A stretch of 64,000 bases of DNA from Periweissella fabaria (GTDB lineage Bacteria; Bacillota; Bacilli; Lactobacillales; Lactobacillaceae). The notes under the pieces were generated by a model, which saw nothing but the letters and a program-made list of their open reading frames with translations, searched no databases and was not told the DNA's origin. Positions 34,545-43,229 of the stretch are shown in pieces. The stretch covers positions 1 through 64,000 of the forward strand of contig NZ_CAKKNS010000005.1 in NCBI RefSeq assembly GCF_918814575.1, given 5' to 3'. The position numbers and the translations under genes are program-made. Each line of letters begins with the position of its first letter. Position 1 is the first letter of the stretch.

Positions 34545-34814
34545 TTACCAACTCGCCTTTTGCACGCCAGGAATTTGTCCTTTGTGCGCCAATTGACGGA
34601 AATTAAGGCGTGACATCCCAAATTTACGCATATAACCATGGGGACGACCATCTAATTGATCATGATTGTGCAATCGGACAGCACTTGAATTACGGGGTAA
34701 TTTTGATAACCCAATGTAATCCCCCGCCGCTTTTAATTCCGCACGTTTTGCTGCATATTTTGCAACTAATAGTTCTTGTTTCGCTGCTTTAGCGACTTTT
34801 GATTTCTTTGCCAT
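34545..34814 (-). CDS. rpsN: Ribosomal protein S14, zinc-free paralogue
   Basis: Small-subunit head protein of 89 residues. This is the long, cysteine-free form; the short zinc-ribbon form has four Cys. Core RNA-binding sequence [36 protein letters not shown] and the terminal [11 protein letters not shown] are clear. It lies 8 bases after the Cys-free L33 gene with AAGGAG before the ATG. The pair sits downstream of a Zur-like box, so it is probably made under zinc limitation to replace zinc-binding S14. Confidence 0.95.
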   Translation of the reverse strand: MAKKSKVAKAAKQELLVAKYAAKRAELKAAGDYIGLSKLPRNSSAVRLHNHDQLDGRPHGYMRKFGMSRLNFRQLAHKGQIPGVQKASW

Positions 34815-34822
34815 AATGCTCC

Positions 34823-34972
34823 TTATTTTACCTCAATAAATAGTGCTTTACGTTGTAATTTTGGTGAATACTTCAGTAGTGATAACCGATCCGGCGTATT
34901 CCGTACATTTTTACTAGTTAAATAAATTCGTTCATTAATTTCTGTATTTTGTAAAATAATATTCTTGCGCAT
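34823..34972 (-). CDS. rpmG: Ribosomal protein L33, zinc-free paralogue
   Basis: Large-subunit protein of 49 residues beginning [20 protein letters not shown]. Alignment with zinc L33 shows the usual CxxC pairs replaced (QNTEIN and YSPKLQ), so all four Cys are lost. It retains [19 protein letters not shown]. It is the first gene of a two-gene unit with rpsN. A consensus promoter (35013-35041) with a Zur-like palindrome just downstream precedes it. Confidence 0.92.
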   Translation of the reverse strand: MRKNIILQNTEINERIYLTSKNVRNTPDRLSLLKYSPKLQRKALFIEVK

Positions 34973-34989
34973 TTACTCACCCTTTTTCT

Positions 34990-35010
34990 AAATAGTAATT
35001 ATTACTTTTT
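34990..35010. promoter_or_regulatory. Zur-like operator
   Basis: AAATAGTAATTATTACTTTTT with the perfect core AGTAAT-T-ATTACT, close to the Zur consensus with TAATNATTA centre. It sits between the -10 element and the rpmG start. Confidence 0.65.
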
Positions 35011-35012
35011 AT

Positions 35013-35041
35013 ATTATGAGTATTTTAAACTAGCTTGTCAA
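35013..35041 (-). promoter_or_regulatory. Promoter of rpmG-rpsN
   Basis: On the minus strand: -35 TTGACA, 17-base spacer, -10 CATAAT. The Zur-like box follows directly. Confidence 0.7.
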
Positions 35042-35212
35042 GTTAGTAAACAGCGCTTCGAAATTTTTGAATCCCCGTTGCGGATACATCTTTACCAAAT
35101 TCTAGCTAAAATTTTACGTTACTTAAATTTTATTTGCCCATAAAATCTGCTATTGTAGCTTTATGTTACATCATTTATCTTATTACGACCTTATTTTTGA
35201 CAGGAGATTAAC

Positions 35213-35839
35213 ATGTCGACAACTAAAACCAACACATTAGGTGCTATTTTTTTAGGAATTTTTATTTTTTTAGCAATTCTTTTTCTCACCATCCCACAAG
35301 CATTAACTAATTTTGATGTAGCCATTATGCATCATGTTCGTGGGGCTTATCCTTTCGGTAAACACTTCTTAAAACACCTTGATAAAATCGGTAACGGCCA
35401 TCTTTATAAATGGATTGTCTTCGTTGTTGCCATTCTCTTATTAGCTATCAAGCGTTATGCTGAAGCTATTTGGGTATTTGTTAGCTCAATGTTCATGAGT
35501 GTCGTAGCCGTTAGTGTCTTGAAGAATTATTTCCAACGGCCACGGCCTAAGATTCATCATAAAGGCTTTAGTTTCCCTAGTGGTCACGCAACGAGTAGTA
35601 TGATTTTTTATGGAATTTTGGCGATTATTGTTTTTTACGTCATTAAAAATCAAATTGCCCGTTTTACTATCCAAGTCATTCTAATTGCTTTAATTGCCGT
35701 GATTGGATTATCACGGATCTACCTCGGATTACACTACCCTAGCGATATTTTAGCTGGTTACTCATTAAGTCTTGCATGGATTTTATTTACCTTCCCACTC
35801 TTCAAAAAACTTCAAACCGTCTTTCATGAACCAATCTAA
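35213..35839 (+). CDS. PAP2-family membrane phosphatase
   Basis: Lipid-phosphate phosphatase, possibly undecaprenyl-diphosphate or phosphatidylglycerophosphate phosphatase, 208 residues with six hydrophobic segments. The three family motifs are present: KNYFQRPRP, FPSGHATSS and SRIYLGLHYPSD (catalytic His and Asp), facing the outer side. CAGGAG precedes the ATG and a strong terminator follows. The exact lipid cannot be assigned. Confidence 0.9.
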   Translation: MSTTKTNTLGAIFLGIFIFLAILFLTIPQALTNFDVAIMHHVRGAYPFGKHFLKHLDKIGNGHLYKWIVFVVAILLLAIKRYAEAIWVFVSSMFMSVVAVSVLKNYFQRPRPKIHHKGFSFPSGHATSSMIFYGILAIIVFYVIKNQIARFTIQVILIALIAVIGLSRIYLGLHYPSDILAGYSLSLAWILFTFPLFKKLQTVFHEPI

Positions 35840-35841
35840 TC

Positions 35842-35870
35842 AAAAGAAGCCGAATTGGCTTCTTTTTTTT
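35842..35870 (+). terminator. Terminator of the PAP2 phosphatase gene
   Basis: AAAAGAAGCC-GAAT-TGGCTTCTTTT followed by a U tract; the next promoter starts inside its tail. Confidence 0.9.
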
Positions 35871-35883
35871 CTTAAACATATTC

Positions 35884-35892
35884 TGCTATACT
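35884..35892 (+). promoter_or_regulatory. Extended -10 promoter of the TetR-family gene, predicting leaderless mRNA
   Basis: TGcTATACT ends 7 bases before ATG 35900. The usual start point would fall on or next to that ATG. No Shine-Dalgarno sequence is present. Confidence 0.5.
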
Positions 35893-35899
35893 AATGACC

Positions 35900-36475
35900 A
35901 TGAAAAATAAAACGCAAGATTTACGCTATCGTAAAACCGACCAAAAAATTCGCCAAGTATTCGTGACGTTATTACGTTCCGTTGGCTATCCCAAAATCAC
36001 GGTCAGCTTAATTATTAAGCACGCCGCCATTAATCGCTCAACCTTCTATGATCATTATTTAGACAAAGAAGATTTAATGTCTCAACTTCAATTAACATTC
36101 ATTGAAAACCTAACCCTTAATCTACCGGAACTCAATGTTGCCGCCGTCAGTAACCAAGAATTAATTAACCACCGTATCGATACTCTTATCGAGCGCCTCT
36201 ACGCTGAACGTGAAACGATTCGGCTGTATTTAAGTGACCGTTCAGATGGTCGTTTTACAGAACGATTAACTAGCTTTGCGCAACAACTTTTTGTGCAAAC
36301 CGATATTGTCGGTGAGTTAATAGTTCCTGAAAAATATGCTATTTCAGCAGTCTCTGGTGTCATGTTGAACTTAATTGTAACTTGGATTCAAGCCGATTTT
36401 CATGAATCACCAGCTGAATTTTCAAATATTGTTAATACAATTGCCCCCAATTTATTCAAAATCATGCTTAAATAA
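35900..36475 (+). CDS. TetR-family transcriptional regulator
   Basis: Dimeric repressor of 191 residues (MKNKTQDLRYRKTDQ). An N-terminal helix-turn-helix covers about 15-60 (ITVSLIIKHAAINRSTFYDHYLDKEDLMSQL); an alpha-helical ligand domain follows. An in-frame ATG two codons earlier (35894) lies too close to the -10. It is followed 91 bases later by an ABC-2-like membrane protein gene that it probably controls. Confidence 0.85.
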   Translation: MKNKTQDLRYRKTDQKIRQVFVTLLRSVGYPKITVSLIIKHAAINRSTFYDHYLDKEDLMSQLQLTFIENLTLNLPELNVAAVSNQELINHRIDTLIERLYAERETIRLYLSDRSDGRFTERLTSFAQQLFVQTDIVGELIVPEKYAISAVSGVMLNLIVTWIQADFHESPAEFSNIVNTIAPNLFKIMLK

Positions 36476-36566
36476 TTTTATCCAACACTTATCGTTTATT
36501 GATGGTTTTGCTCCGTTTGCCGGTTTGCTATGCTTTATTTACCAAAACAGCAATGGAGGAAAACAA

Positions 36567-37601
36567 ATGAAATCAACATGGAAATTCATTTTAACTTTGA
36601 CAGTGGGTTTAACTGTCGTATTAGCAATTATGATGACGGCATTTTCTCTACCCGCGGTTAACTCAGGCATTAATAACGTGCCAATTGGATTATTAACACC
36701 AAACCAAGAAAGCTATGCAAAATTAGCCAAACCTTTAAAAGATAAAGGCTTTAAGGTTACTGAATATGCAAATAGTACTAAGATTAAAACGGCGATTAAC
36801 GAACGTAAAATTTACGGGGCCATTGCAATTGATGCAGCAGGTAATTTAACGGTCTACGAAGCTAGTGCCGCTTCTGCAGCCGTTGCACAAGGCTTAACGC
36901 AATTAGGAACAGGGGTTGTCGAACAACAAAAAGCCGTTGGACAAGCTAAAATTAATCAATTAATTAGCCAAACCAATGATCCACGCATGCTCAAAGTCCT
37001 TACTACACAATTAGCAGCCATCAATACTAAGAAAGCTAACATTATTGATATTAAGAGCTTCCCAAAAGCTGATCCAAAAGGAACTGGATTAGCCGCTGGT
37101 GCCTTACCAATTGCTCTTGGTGGTTGGATTGGTGCAGTTGCCATCGCTAATTTAATTAAAGGTAAAAAGCAAAAATTTGCCGCAATTCTTAGTTTCTCAC
37201 TGATTGGTGGTCTTGGTCTTGTTGGCGTTATTCAATATGGTATCGGTACTTTTGATGGGAATTACTTCTTAACTTCACTCGGTGCAATGTTAGGAATCGC
37301 AGCGACTGGTTTCTTCGTCCTAGGAGTTCTGGAAGTTCTTGGTAATCCTGGTTTAGGAATTGCCGCCATCTTATTAATCCTATTGGGAAATCCCCTTTCA
37401 GGCCTTGCTTCGGCGCCTGAAATGTTACCAAACGGTTGGGGCGTCTTAGGTCAACTATTACCACCTGGTGCAACTGGTACCTTGCTTCGTAATATTACTT
37501 TCTTTGATGGTAACGCTATTTCACAACCTTTGATTGTTTTATCAACCTATGTAATCATCGGTATGTTATTGTTCAAAATTGGGAATAAATCTGAAATTTA
37601 A
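36567..37601 (+). CDS. ABC-2/YhgE-like membrane protein
   Basis: 344 residues from ATG 36567 behind ATGGAGGAAAA; the upstream reading overlapping the TetR gene is not supported. Topology: one N-terminal helix (about 6-28), an extracytoplasmic domain of roughly 150 residues (GLLTPNQESYAKLAKPLKDKGF...), then five to six helices. This matches half-size ABC-2 permease-like proteins of the YhgE/Pip or DUF3533 kind, often next to a TetR gene. No ATPase partner is adjacent. Function unknown; export or stress resistance is likely. Confidence 0.75.
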   Translation: MKSTWKFILTLTVGLTVVLAIMMTAFSLPAVNSGINNVPIGLLTPNQESYAKLAKPLKDKGFKVTEYANSTKIKTAINERKIYGAIAIDAAGNLTVYEASAASAAVAQGLTQLGTGVVEQQKAVGQAKINQLISQTNDPRMLKVLTTQLAAINTKKANIIDIKSFPKADPKGTGLAAGALPIALGGWIGAVAIANLIKGKKQKFAAILSFSLIGGLGLVGVIQYGIGTFDGNYFLTSLGAMLGIAATGFFVLGVLEVLGNPGLGIAAILLILLGNPLSGLASAPEMLPNGWGVLGQLLPPGATGTLLRNITFFDGNAISQPLIVLSTYVIIGMLLFKIGNKSEI

Positions 37602-37608
37602 TACCACA

Positions 37609-37642
37609 AAAAAACAGCTTGGAAAATTTCCAAGCTGTTTTT
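37609..37642. terminator. Bidirectional terminator
   Basis: AAAAACAGCTTGGAAA and its complement. The same stem is found at 52248-52285. It lies between convergent transcription units. Confidence 0.85.
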
Positions 37643-37685
37643 GGCTATGTTTATGTATCTAACAAGAAGCTTAAACGTGTTAATT

Positions 37686-38189
37686 TCAGTAAAATACATT
37701 GGCCATTAAAATTCTTACAGTTAATAATACTGCTAAAATAACTAACCATATTGTCTGCTTTTGTTCTTTTACGGCACTGTATATTAGTACCAACCAGAGC
37801 ATACCATATATCCCAATTGTTAAAAATATTTGTGGTGTATCAACAAATTTAAGTATATACAACTTTAGTAACATAAATAAAATAAAATATGGTGCAATAT
37901 ATTTCACGGCTGCTTGTAAAATCCGTGCTCGACTAACTTGCCGAAAATGTATAAATTGATGTAGTACCACTAAATCTAACAATGGTATTAATATGGTCAA
38001 ATAATCAAAAAGAAATATCAAACTACTCACAAGAGCTAAATAAATGTGGTTATTTTCATAACCAAAAATTAATTCAATAACATCATGTATCGGAGCCACA
38101 CTTACCAACGGTGGTACAAGCGTGACTAAGACCAAACTTAGTACAAAGTATACACTCATTATGCCTAATCTTTTCATCAACTGAGACAT
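37686..38189 (-). CDS. Membrane protein of an ABC transporter cluster
   Basis: 167 residues with four to five hydrophobic segments; family not recognised. Its start overlaps the ATPase gene by 13 bases, so it is the fourth member of the cluster at 37.7-40.2 kb. It could be an accessory or immunity-type subunit. AT-rich codon use is like that of the other three genes of the cluster. Confidence 0.65.
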   Translation of the reverse strand: MSQLMKRLGIMSVYFVLSLVLVTLVPPLVSVAPIHDVIELIFGYENNHIYLALVSSLIFLFDYLTILIPLLDLVVLHQFIHFRQVSRARILQAAVKYIAPYFILFMLLKLYILKFVDTPQIFLTIGIYGMLWLVLIYSAVKEQKQTIWLVILAVLLTVRILMANVFY

Positions 38190-38770
38190 CCATCAACTAG
38201 CTGTAATTGTTGATCATACGTAATTGTAGCCACATCGTCATGACTAGCCACAATAATACTTTTACCAGCGGCCTTCAATTCCATAATTAGTGCCGCAAAT
38301 TGATTAATACTCTCAACATCCAAACCTCGGGTAGGTTCATCTAATAAGATAATATTTTGATTTTCCATGATTGCTTGAATTATCCCTAACTTTTGACGCA
38401 TTCCAATTGAATATTTAGCAACCGGCTGCTTGTTAGCTGGATCTAATTGAAATTTTTTCATTAATTCGATAATATAAGCTTCATTATAATTATGATTTAA
38501 ATCGGCTAAGAAACGTAGATTGGTTAGTGCATCTTCAAATTCTAAAAAACCGGGATTTTCAATCAACGCCCCAACAACATCATTATCACCGAGCATGATC
38601 GTTCCTGTTGCTGGTTTTAATAATCCAGTAATAATTTTAAATATAGTAGACTTCCCAGACCCGTTAATGCCACGAATATGGACTAATTGGCCAGGTTCTA
38701 GATTAAAAGTAACGTCTTTTAAGACATCAACGCCTTTAAATTTCTTGGTGATTTTTTCAACTTTAAGCAT
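38177..38770 (-). CDS. ABC transporter ATP-binding protein (short form)
   Basis: Minimal ATPase of 197 residues: Walker A GINGSGKST near 36-44, Walker B NIILLDEPTRGLD and switch His in VASHDD. The signature is degenerate, YSIGMRQK in place of LSGGQ. The length fits bacteriocin-immunity or small-peptide exporter ATPases. It follows a membrane gene (16-base gap) and overlaps another. The substrate is unknown. Confidence 0.88.
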   Translation of the reverse strand: MLKVEKITKKFKGVDVLKDVTFNLEPGQLVHIRGINGSGKSTIFKIITGLLKPATGTIMLGDNDVVGALIENPGFLEFEDALTNLRFLADLNHNYNEAYIIELMKKFQLDPANKQPVAKYSIGMRQKLGIIQAIMENQNIILLDEPTRGLDVESINQFAALIMELKAAGKSIIVASHDDVATITYDQQLQLVDGCLS

Positions 38771-38786
38771 AACTTTCTCCTACAAT

Positions 38787-39365
38787 TTAGCGATAAATCT
38801 CATGTATAGCTCGATATAGTGGATCAAATACTGGACTATACATAATTAGTAAACTTTGCATTTCGATAATATAGTGATACAACATGGGCAAAATAAGAAT
38901 ACTAAAAATAATGCTAGTCCCATATTTATAATCCAATAACACAATCAATGCCATATTTAAGCCACAAATAACTACCATGTGTAAAAGCATAATTGCTATT
39001 CCTAATATTGCGTTACCATCCATAAACCAACGGATACCAGAAAATAAAAACATGCTATAAAAAATAATAAAATAACATAATGATTCGGCTAAAATTAGCC
39101 GTAATAACATTATTTGAATTACATTTTTTTGCTTTCTAATTTTAATTAATGGCGTAATTTTTCGATAGCTTGCAACTTGCCATGCAATATATAAGCTCAA
39201 AAGTGGTTGGGTAATCAAGGTAGTAAAATGCGATGCAATATCAATACTAATGAAATCTAAATGGCTAGTATTTCCCATCAACGAATTACTGCCGGCTACC
39301 AGTCCTAAAATCACTGGAATGATAAAAGCATTAAAAGTAATTGATAAAAATGTTCTTCTTTGCAT
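38787..39365 (-). CDS. ABC transporter membrane subunit, putative
   Basis: 192 residues, about five hydrophobic helices, no recognised soluble domain. It is six bases after the preceding membrane gene and just before the ATPase gene. The arrangement permease-permease-ATPase-membrane protein resembles lantibiotic-immunity or antimicrobial-peptide exporters, but no precursor peptide was seen nearby. Confidence 0.65.
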   Translation of the reverse strand: MQRRTFLSITFNAFIIPVILGLVAGSNSLMGNTSHLDFISIDIASHFTTLITQPLLSLYIAWQVASYRKITPLIKIRKQKNVIQIMLLRLILAESLCYFIIFYSMFLFSGIRWFMDGNAILGIAIMLLHMVVICGLNMALIVLLDYKYGTSIIFSILILPMLYHYIIEMQSLLIMYSPVFDPLYRAIHEIYR

Positions 39366-39371
39366 TATGAA

Positions 39372-40190
39372 TTACCCTAGTTTTTCCTTCCGTTTAATCC
39401 ATATTTGGGCAAGTAACCATGTAATCGTTAAATATATAACCCCTGTTACCATAAACGCAATATAATCGTTAAACCACGAAAGTTGAAATATCGGCATGTA
39501 TACTGCTTGATTTGGAGAATATAATCCAAGAGGGGTTAAGATATATGCAATTAATGCAGCTACTGGTCCAGCCCCTAATGGTTTCAAGATTACAATAGGC
39601 ATGACCGATAAAACTATACTCAAAATCGCACTCAAAGGAATATAGAGAATTGTTTTTTTTATGAATAATCCAATAATAAAAATCAATACAGAATATATAC
39701 CAAGCCCTATTGCTGACAGAGCACTATAAATAATTACACCTGTTACCGTACCGTTATTAAATGTAGCGAATCTGTTTTGTATTGGCATTGAAGTTGATGT
39801 AAACGGATGTACTAATAAAGAAATTACCCCGACTTCATACAAATTTATTAATAAAGATAAGCCAACTGTCACCGCAAAAGTACAAATAATTCCTTGTTTT
39901 ACAAAATGCCGATAACCTATACGTTGCTGCACCATTATTAAATAATTACTATTTTTAATGTAGATATGCATTAATGATCCACATAATTGAACTATCGTAA
40001 ATATAAAAAACATACTGGTAACCCCTAAGTCAAAGCCATTAGTTTGTATACCAAAAAAAATATTAAGCGCCAACAACCCATTCTGCAGAGTTCCCTTATT
40101 ATCCTTAACTGCTGCAAGTATTGCTATCGTTACAACAATAAATAGAATTGCTACTAATATTAGTAAAAAAATATTCCTTCGTTTCCGCAT
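39372..40190 (-). CDS. ABC transporter permease, putative
   Basis: 272 residues with about six helices and a short external loop after residue 120 (LVHPFTSTSMPIQNRFATFNNG). ATG 40190 follows GGAGG. It is the first gene of the four-gene cluster. The cluster is noticeably richer in A+T than its flanks, which may hint at acquisition; that is impression, not measurement. Confidence 0.65.
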   Translation of the reverse strand: MRKRRNIFLLILVAILFIVVTIAILAAVKDNKGTLQNGLLALNIFFGIQTNGFDLGVTSMFFIFTIVQLCGSLMHIYIKNSNYLIMVQQRIGYRHFVKQGIICTFAVTVGLSLLINLYEVGVISLLVHPFTSTSMPIQNRFATFNNGTVTGVIIYSALSAIGLGIYSVLIFIIGLFIKKTILYIPLSAILSIVLSVMPIVILKPLGAGPVAALIAYILTPLGLYSPNQAVYMPIFQLSWFNDYIAFMVTGVIYLTITWLLAQIWIKRKEKLG

Positions 40191-40303
40191 TATAAACCTC
40201 CATTATCATTAAAAAAACTTAATTTTAATAATAATATCTTAACATTATTAAAATAAAAAAACAGTTTTTTAAATATTATTTCTATTACACATCCTATTTA
40301 CAG

Positions 40304-40338
40304 CAAAAAACGACCACCTCGAAAATCGAGATGGTCGC
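40304..40338 (-). terminator. Terminator of the fumarase/transporter operon
   Basis: CGACCATCTCGA-TTT-TCGAGGTGGTCG on minus with one G-U pair, then U6. It is 44 bases after the transporter stop. Confidence 0.85.
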
Positions 40339-40381
40339 ATACCCATGTATCTAGATTTATTCAATTGTTACTCGTCGTAAT

Positions 40382-41803
40382 TTACCAAAGGCCAATCAAT
40401 TTCATCCAAAGTGAGCCAATACCGACCCAAATGATAATGTAGAGAATTCCTAAGATAAAGTTCAAGCGCCACCAATCGCCTTGGCTAACATACCCCGAAC
40501 CAAATAAAATTGGAGCGGGCCCTGATGAGTAGTGGGTCGTTGAAGCCAGTAGGTTACCAAAGAATCCAAGCATTAAAGCCGCTAACATTGCTGGGACATG
40601 AGCCGCTAAAGCGACGGCCAAAAAGGCAGCGTACATTGCTGAAATATGAGCTGTTGCTGAAGCAAAGAAGTAGTGGCTGTAGAAGTAGGCAATCACTAAA
40701 ATAATTAACACCACAAACCAACTTAAGCCATGTAAGCTACTACCAATAATGTGTGATAGCCAAGGAATAAAGCCTAAAACATTGAGTTCACCGGCCATCA
40801 TAACTAAAACTGAGAACCAGAATAAAGTGTTCCAAGCACCGGTTTCTTTTAAGATATCATTCCATGAAAGCACACCCGCAACTAATAAAAACGCAATAAC
40901 GATAAACCCAGTTGTGGTGGCATCAATCCCCGTCATTGCCCCCGTAATCCAAAGGACCAATGCAGCAACGAAACCAATAACCATCATTGTTTCGGCTTTA
41001 GTAATCTTACCCATTGCCGCTAATTCACTCGTTGCCCAATGTTTGGCATCTGGCGTTTCTTTTTGTTCTGGTGGGTAAAGTTTGTAAATCACAAATGGTA
41101 TCACAATTAATGAAATAATTCCGGGTACTAACGCCGCTAAGAACCAGTTCATCCAGGTAATATAGACCCCTTGCTTCCCTGCAAAAGCTTGAACAATCGG
41201 ATTTCCTGCCATGGCGGTCAAGAACATCGCCGCCGTAATCATATTGGCATGAAATTCAGTAAAAATTAAAAATGATCCAATCTTACGTTCAGTCCCATCT
41301 GCTGGATCTGATTTAAAAGTTTGTGCTAATGATTTGATGATGGGATACATCACCCCACCAGCACGAGCAGTATTTGAAGGGGTCCCAGGTGCGACAATCA
41401 AATCCACCGCTGATAATGCATATGATAAGCCCAATGTTTTCTTCCCAAAGGCCCGTACAAAGATTAAGGCAATCCGACGGCCTAAACCAGTTTTAATAAA
41501 TCCACGTGAGATAAAAAAGGCCATCACAATCAACCAGATTGAACTATTCCCAAAACCAACAATGGCCTTTTCAACTGGTACCGTGCCAGTTAACACGGTA
41601 GCGACAAAACCTAGTAACGCAATCCCACCTAATGGTAAGGGCTTCGTAACCAAACCAATAATAGTAGCGACAAAAATGGCAAACATATGCCATGCCACGA
41701 TGCTCAATGTATCCGGGCGAAAGGGTGCGGCAAACCAAATAATCAAACCAACAATGACTGGCGCAATAAATTTACGATAGTCAATTTTTTCTAATGAACT
41801 CAT
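40382..41803 (-). CDS. DASS-family dicarboxylate/citrate transporter
   Basis: Divalent anion:Na+ symporter or antiporter (SLC13/CitT/YflS type), 473 residues with eleven to twelve helices. Family substrate motifs: NSSIWLIVMAFFISRGF, the S-N-T site in APGTPSNTARAGGVMYP, and STTHYSSGPAPILFGSGY near the C-terminus. It is last in the unit with fumC and the fumarate reductase gene, so malate, fumarate or succinate exchange is the likely role: malate or fumarate in, succinate out. Good AGAGG ribosome site. Confidence 0.88.
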   Translation of the reverse strand: MSSLEKIDYRKFIAPVIVGLIIWFAAPFRPDTLSIVAWHMFAIFVATIIGLVTKPLPLGGIALLGFVATVLTGTVPVEKAIVGFGNSSIWLIVMAFFISRGFIKTGLGRRIALIFVRAFGKKTLGLSYALSAVDLIVAPGTPSNTARAGGVMYPIIKSLAQTFKSDPADGTERKIGSFLIFTEFHANMITAAMFLTAMAGNPIVQAFAGKQGVYITWMNWFLAALVPGIISLIVIPFVIYKLYPPEQKETPDAKHWATSELAAMGKITKAETMMVIGFVAALVLWITGAMTGIDATTTGFIVIAFLLVAGVLSWNDILKETGAWNTLFWFSVLVMMAGELNVLGFIPWLSHIIGSSLHGLSWFVVLIILVIAYFYSHYFFASATAHISAMYAAFLAVALAAHVPAMLAALMLGFFGNLLASTTHYSSGPAPILFGSGYVSQGDWWRLNFILGILYIIIWVGIGSLWMKLIGLW

Positions 41804-41831
41804 CCCAATTTTCCTCTAATTAAGTATTTAC

Positions 41832-43226
41832 TTACAAACCTAGAACAAATTTTGCTGCTTGTTTCCCTGCTTGGCGACCAAAGACCACAGTTTCGGCAAT
41901 TGAATTCCCACCAATCCGGTTGTTACCGTGTAAACCACCGGTTACTTCACCCGCGGCGTACAAACCACTAATGGCCTCCCCAGTTTCTGATAAAACTTCG
42001 GTTAACGGATTAATTTTGACGCCACCCATCGTGTAGTGAATGGCTGGTTTAATGTGAATGGCATAGTAAGGGGCCTTTAAAATTCCGCGTTCCATGGCAG
42101 TGCTACGGCCAAATTCCGTATCAGCACCGGTAGCTTGGAAAGTATTCCATTGGGCCACGGTTGCTGCCAAATTAACGGCATCTAAATGCGCTTTTTCAGC
42201 TAACTCAGCTAAAGTCGCCCCTTCCATTACCAAACCAATTGCATGGTAGAAATCAATTGCTGTAAAAGCTTCCCGAATTCCCTGGTCCAAAATCAAAGTC
42301 GCCCCATCTTCATGTAAATCATTGATTGCCGCCGTGGCTTTATCACGGGTCGTCATTTCATTAACAAAGCGTTGACCAGCGCGGTTAACTAAAATCGCGC
42401 CTTCACCACGCACCCCTTCACCAATTAAGTAAACGTGATCAGTATCTTGTTGAGCAGTTGGGTGAATTTGAATTTTATTCATATCCACCAATGTACCACC
42501 AACCTCCGTTACCAATTTCATTCCATCCCCCGTGGCACCAGGGTGGTTAGTCGTTTTTAAATCAAGTAATTCTGGAGCATATTCGGCTAACATTTCGCGG
42601 TTTTGTGCAAACCCACCGGAAGCAATTAACACGGCTTTAGCTTGAATCGTTTTTTCACCAAGTTTAGCGTTTTTAATCGTTAAACCAGTAATTTTATCAC
42701 CAGATTTTTCTAAGTGTGTCACTTCAGTACCATCAAATAAAGGAATTTTTTTGAAGGCTAATTGCTTTTGCAAACCTTTAACTAAGTACCCACCCACGGC
42801 TGATTTATCACCCGGACGGTGAGCTCGTTTTTGGCTCATCCCGCCAGTTGCGGTAATATCAGTGAGATTAATATTGTGGTTATATAACCAATCAATGGCT
42901 GATTCAGTATGCGTCACAAAATATTCCAAAAGTTCTTTATCATTAGTACCACCACCACCTTTTAAGGTGTCTTCATAAAATGAAGCTTGCGAATCAACAA
43001 TTTTATTATTTAATTGGACAAAAGTTTCAACCGCATTCATCCCTGAAGAAGCTCGGTTAGAATTACCACCTAAAACTTCTAACTTCTCAAGAATTGCAAC
43101 ATCCAAACCAAGTTCTTGGGCTTGAATTGCCGCGGTCATCCCCGCCGCCCCAGATCCAATCACTACAAAGTCATAGGCGGCTTTTAAATCAGCGATATCA
43201 GTTTTAGGAAAAATAAATTTAGCCAT
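41832..43226 (-). CDS. Soluble FAD-dependent fumarate reductase (flavocytochrome c-type flavoprotein subunit)
   Basis: 464 residues, one FAD_binding_2 domain with capping domain. Dinucleotide loop GSGAAGMTAA near 23-32, RPGDKSAVGG near 136-145, ASGGFAQNREM, HPGATGDGMKL, INRAGQRFVNE-like, HYTMGGVKINP and GLHGNNRIGGNSIAE with the substrate Arg. No signal peptide, heme motif or FMN-binding domain, so electrons must come from a separate partner. The ApbE/FMN-reductase genes 3-5 kb away are the obvious source. Gap to fumC is 3 bases. Confidence 0.9.
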   Translation of the reverse strand: MAKFIFPKTDIADLKAAYDFVVIGSGAAGMTAAIQAQELGLDVAILEKLEVLGGNSNRASSGMNAVETFVQLNNKIVDSQASFYEDTLKGGGGTNDKELLEYFVTHTESAIDWLYNHNINLTDITATGGMSQKRAHRPGDKSAVGGYLVKGLQKQLAFKKIPLFDGTEVTHLEKSGDKITGLTIKNAKLGEKTIQAKAVLIASGGFAQNREMLAEYAPELLDLKTTNHPGATGDGMKLVTEVGGTLVDMNKIQIHPTAQQDTDHVYLIGEGVRGEGAILVNRAGQRFVNEMTTRDKATAAINDLHEDGATLILDQGIREAFTAIDFYHAIGLVMEGATLAELAEKAHLDAVNLAATVAQWNTFQATGADTEFGRSTAMERGILKAPYYAIHIKPAIHYTMGGVKINPLTEVLSETGEAISGLYAAGEVTGGLHGNNRIGGNSIAETVVFGRQAGKQAAKFVLGL

Positions 43227-43229
43227 TTT

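Noticed and set aside
36402-36566. Longer N-terminus of the ABC-2-like protein overlapping the TetR gene
   Set aside because: ATG 36567 has a strong ribosome site and begins the membrane anchor.
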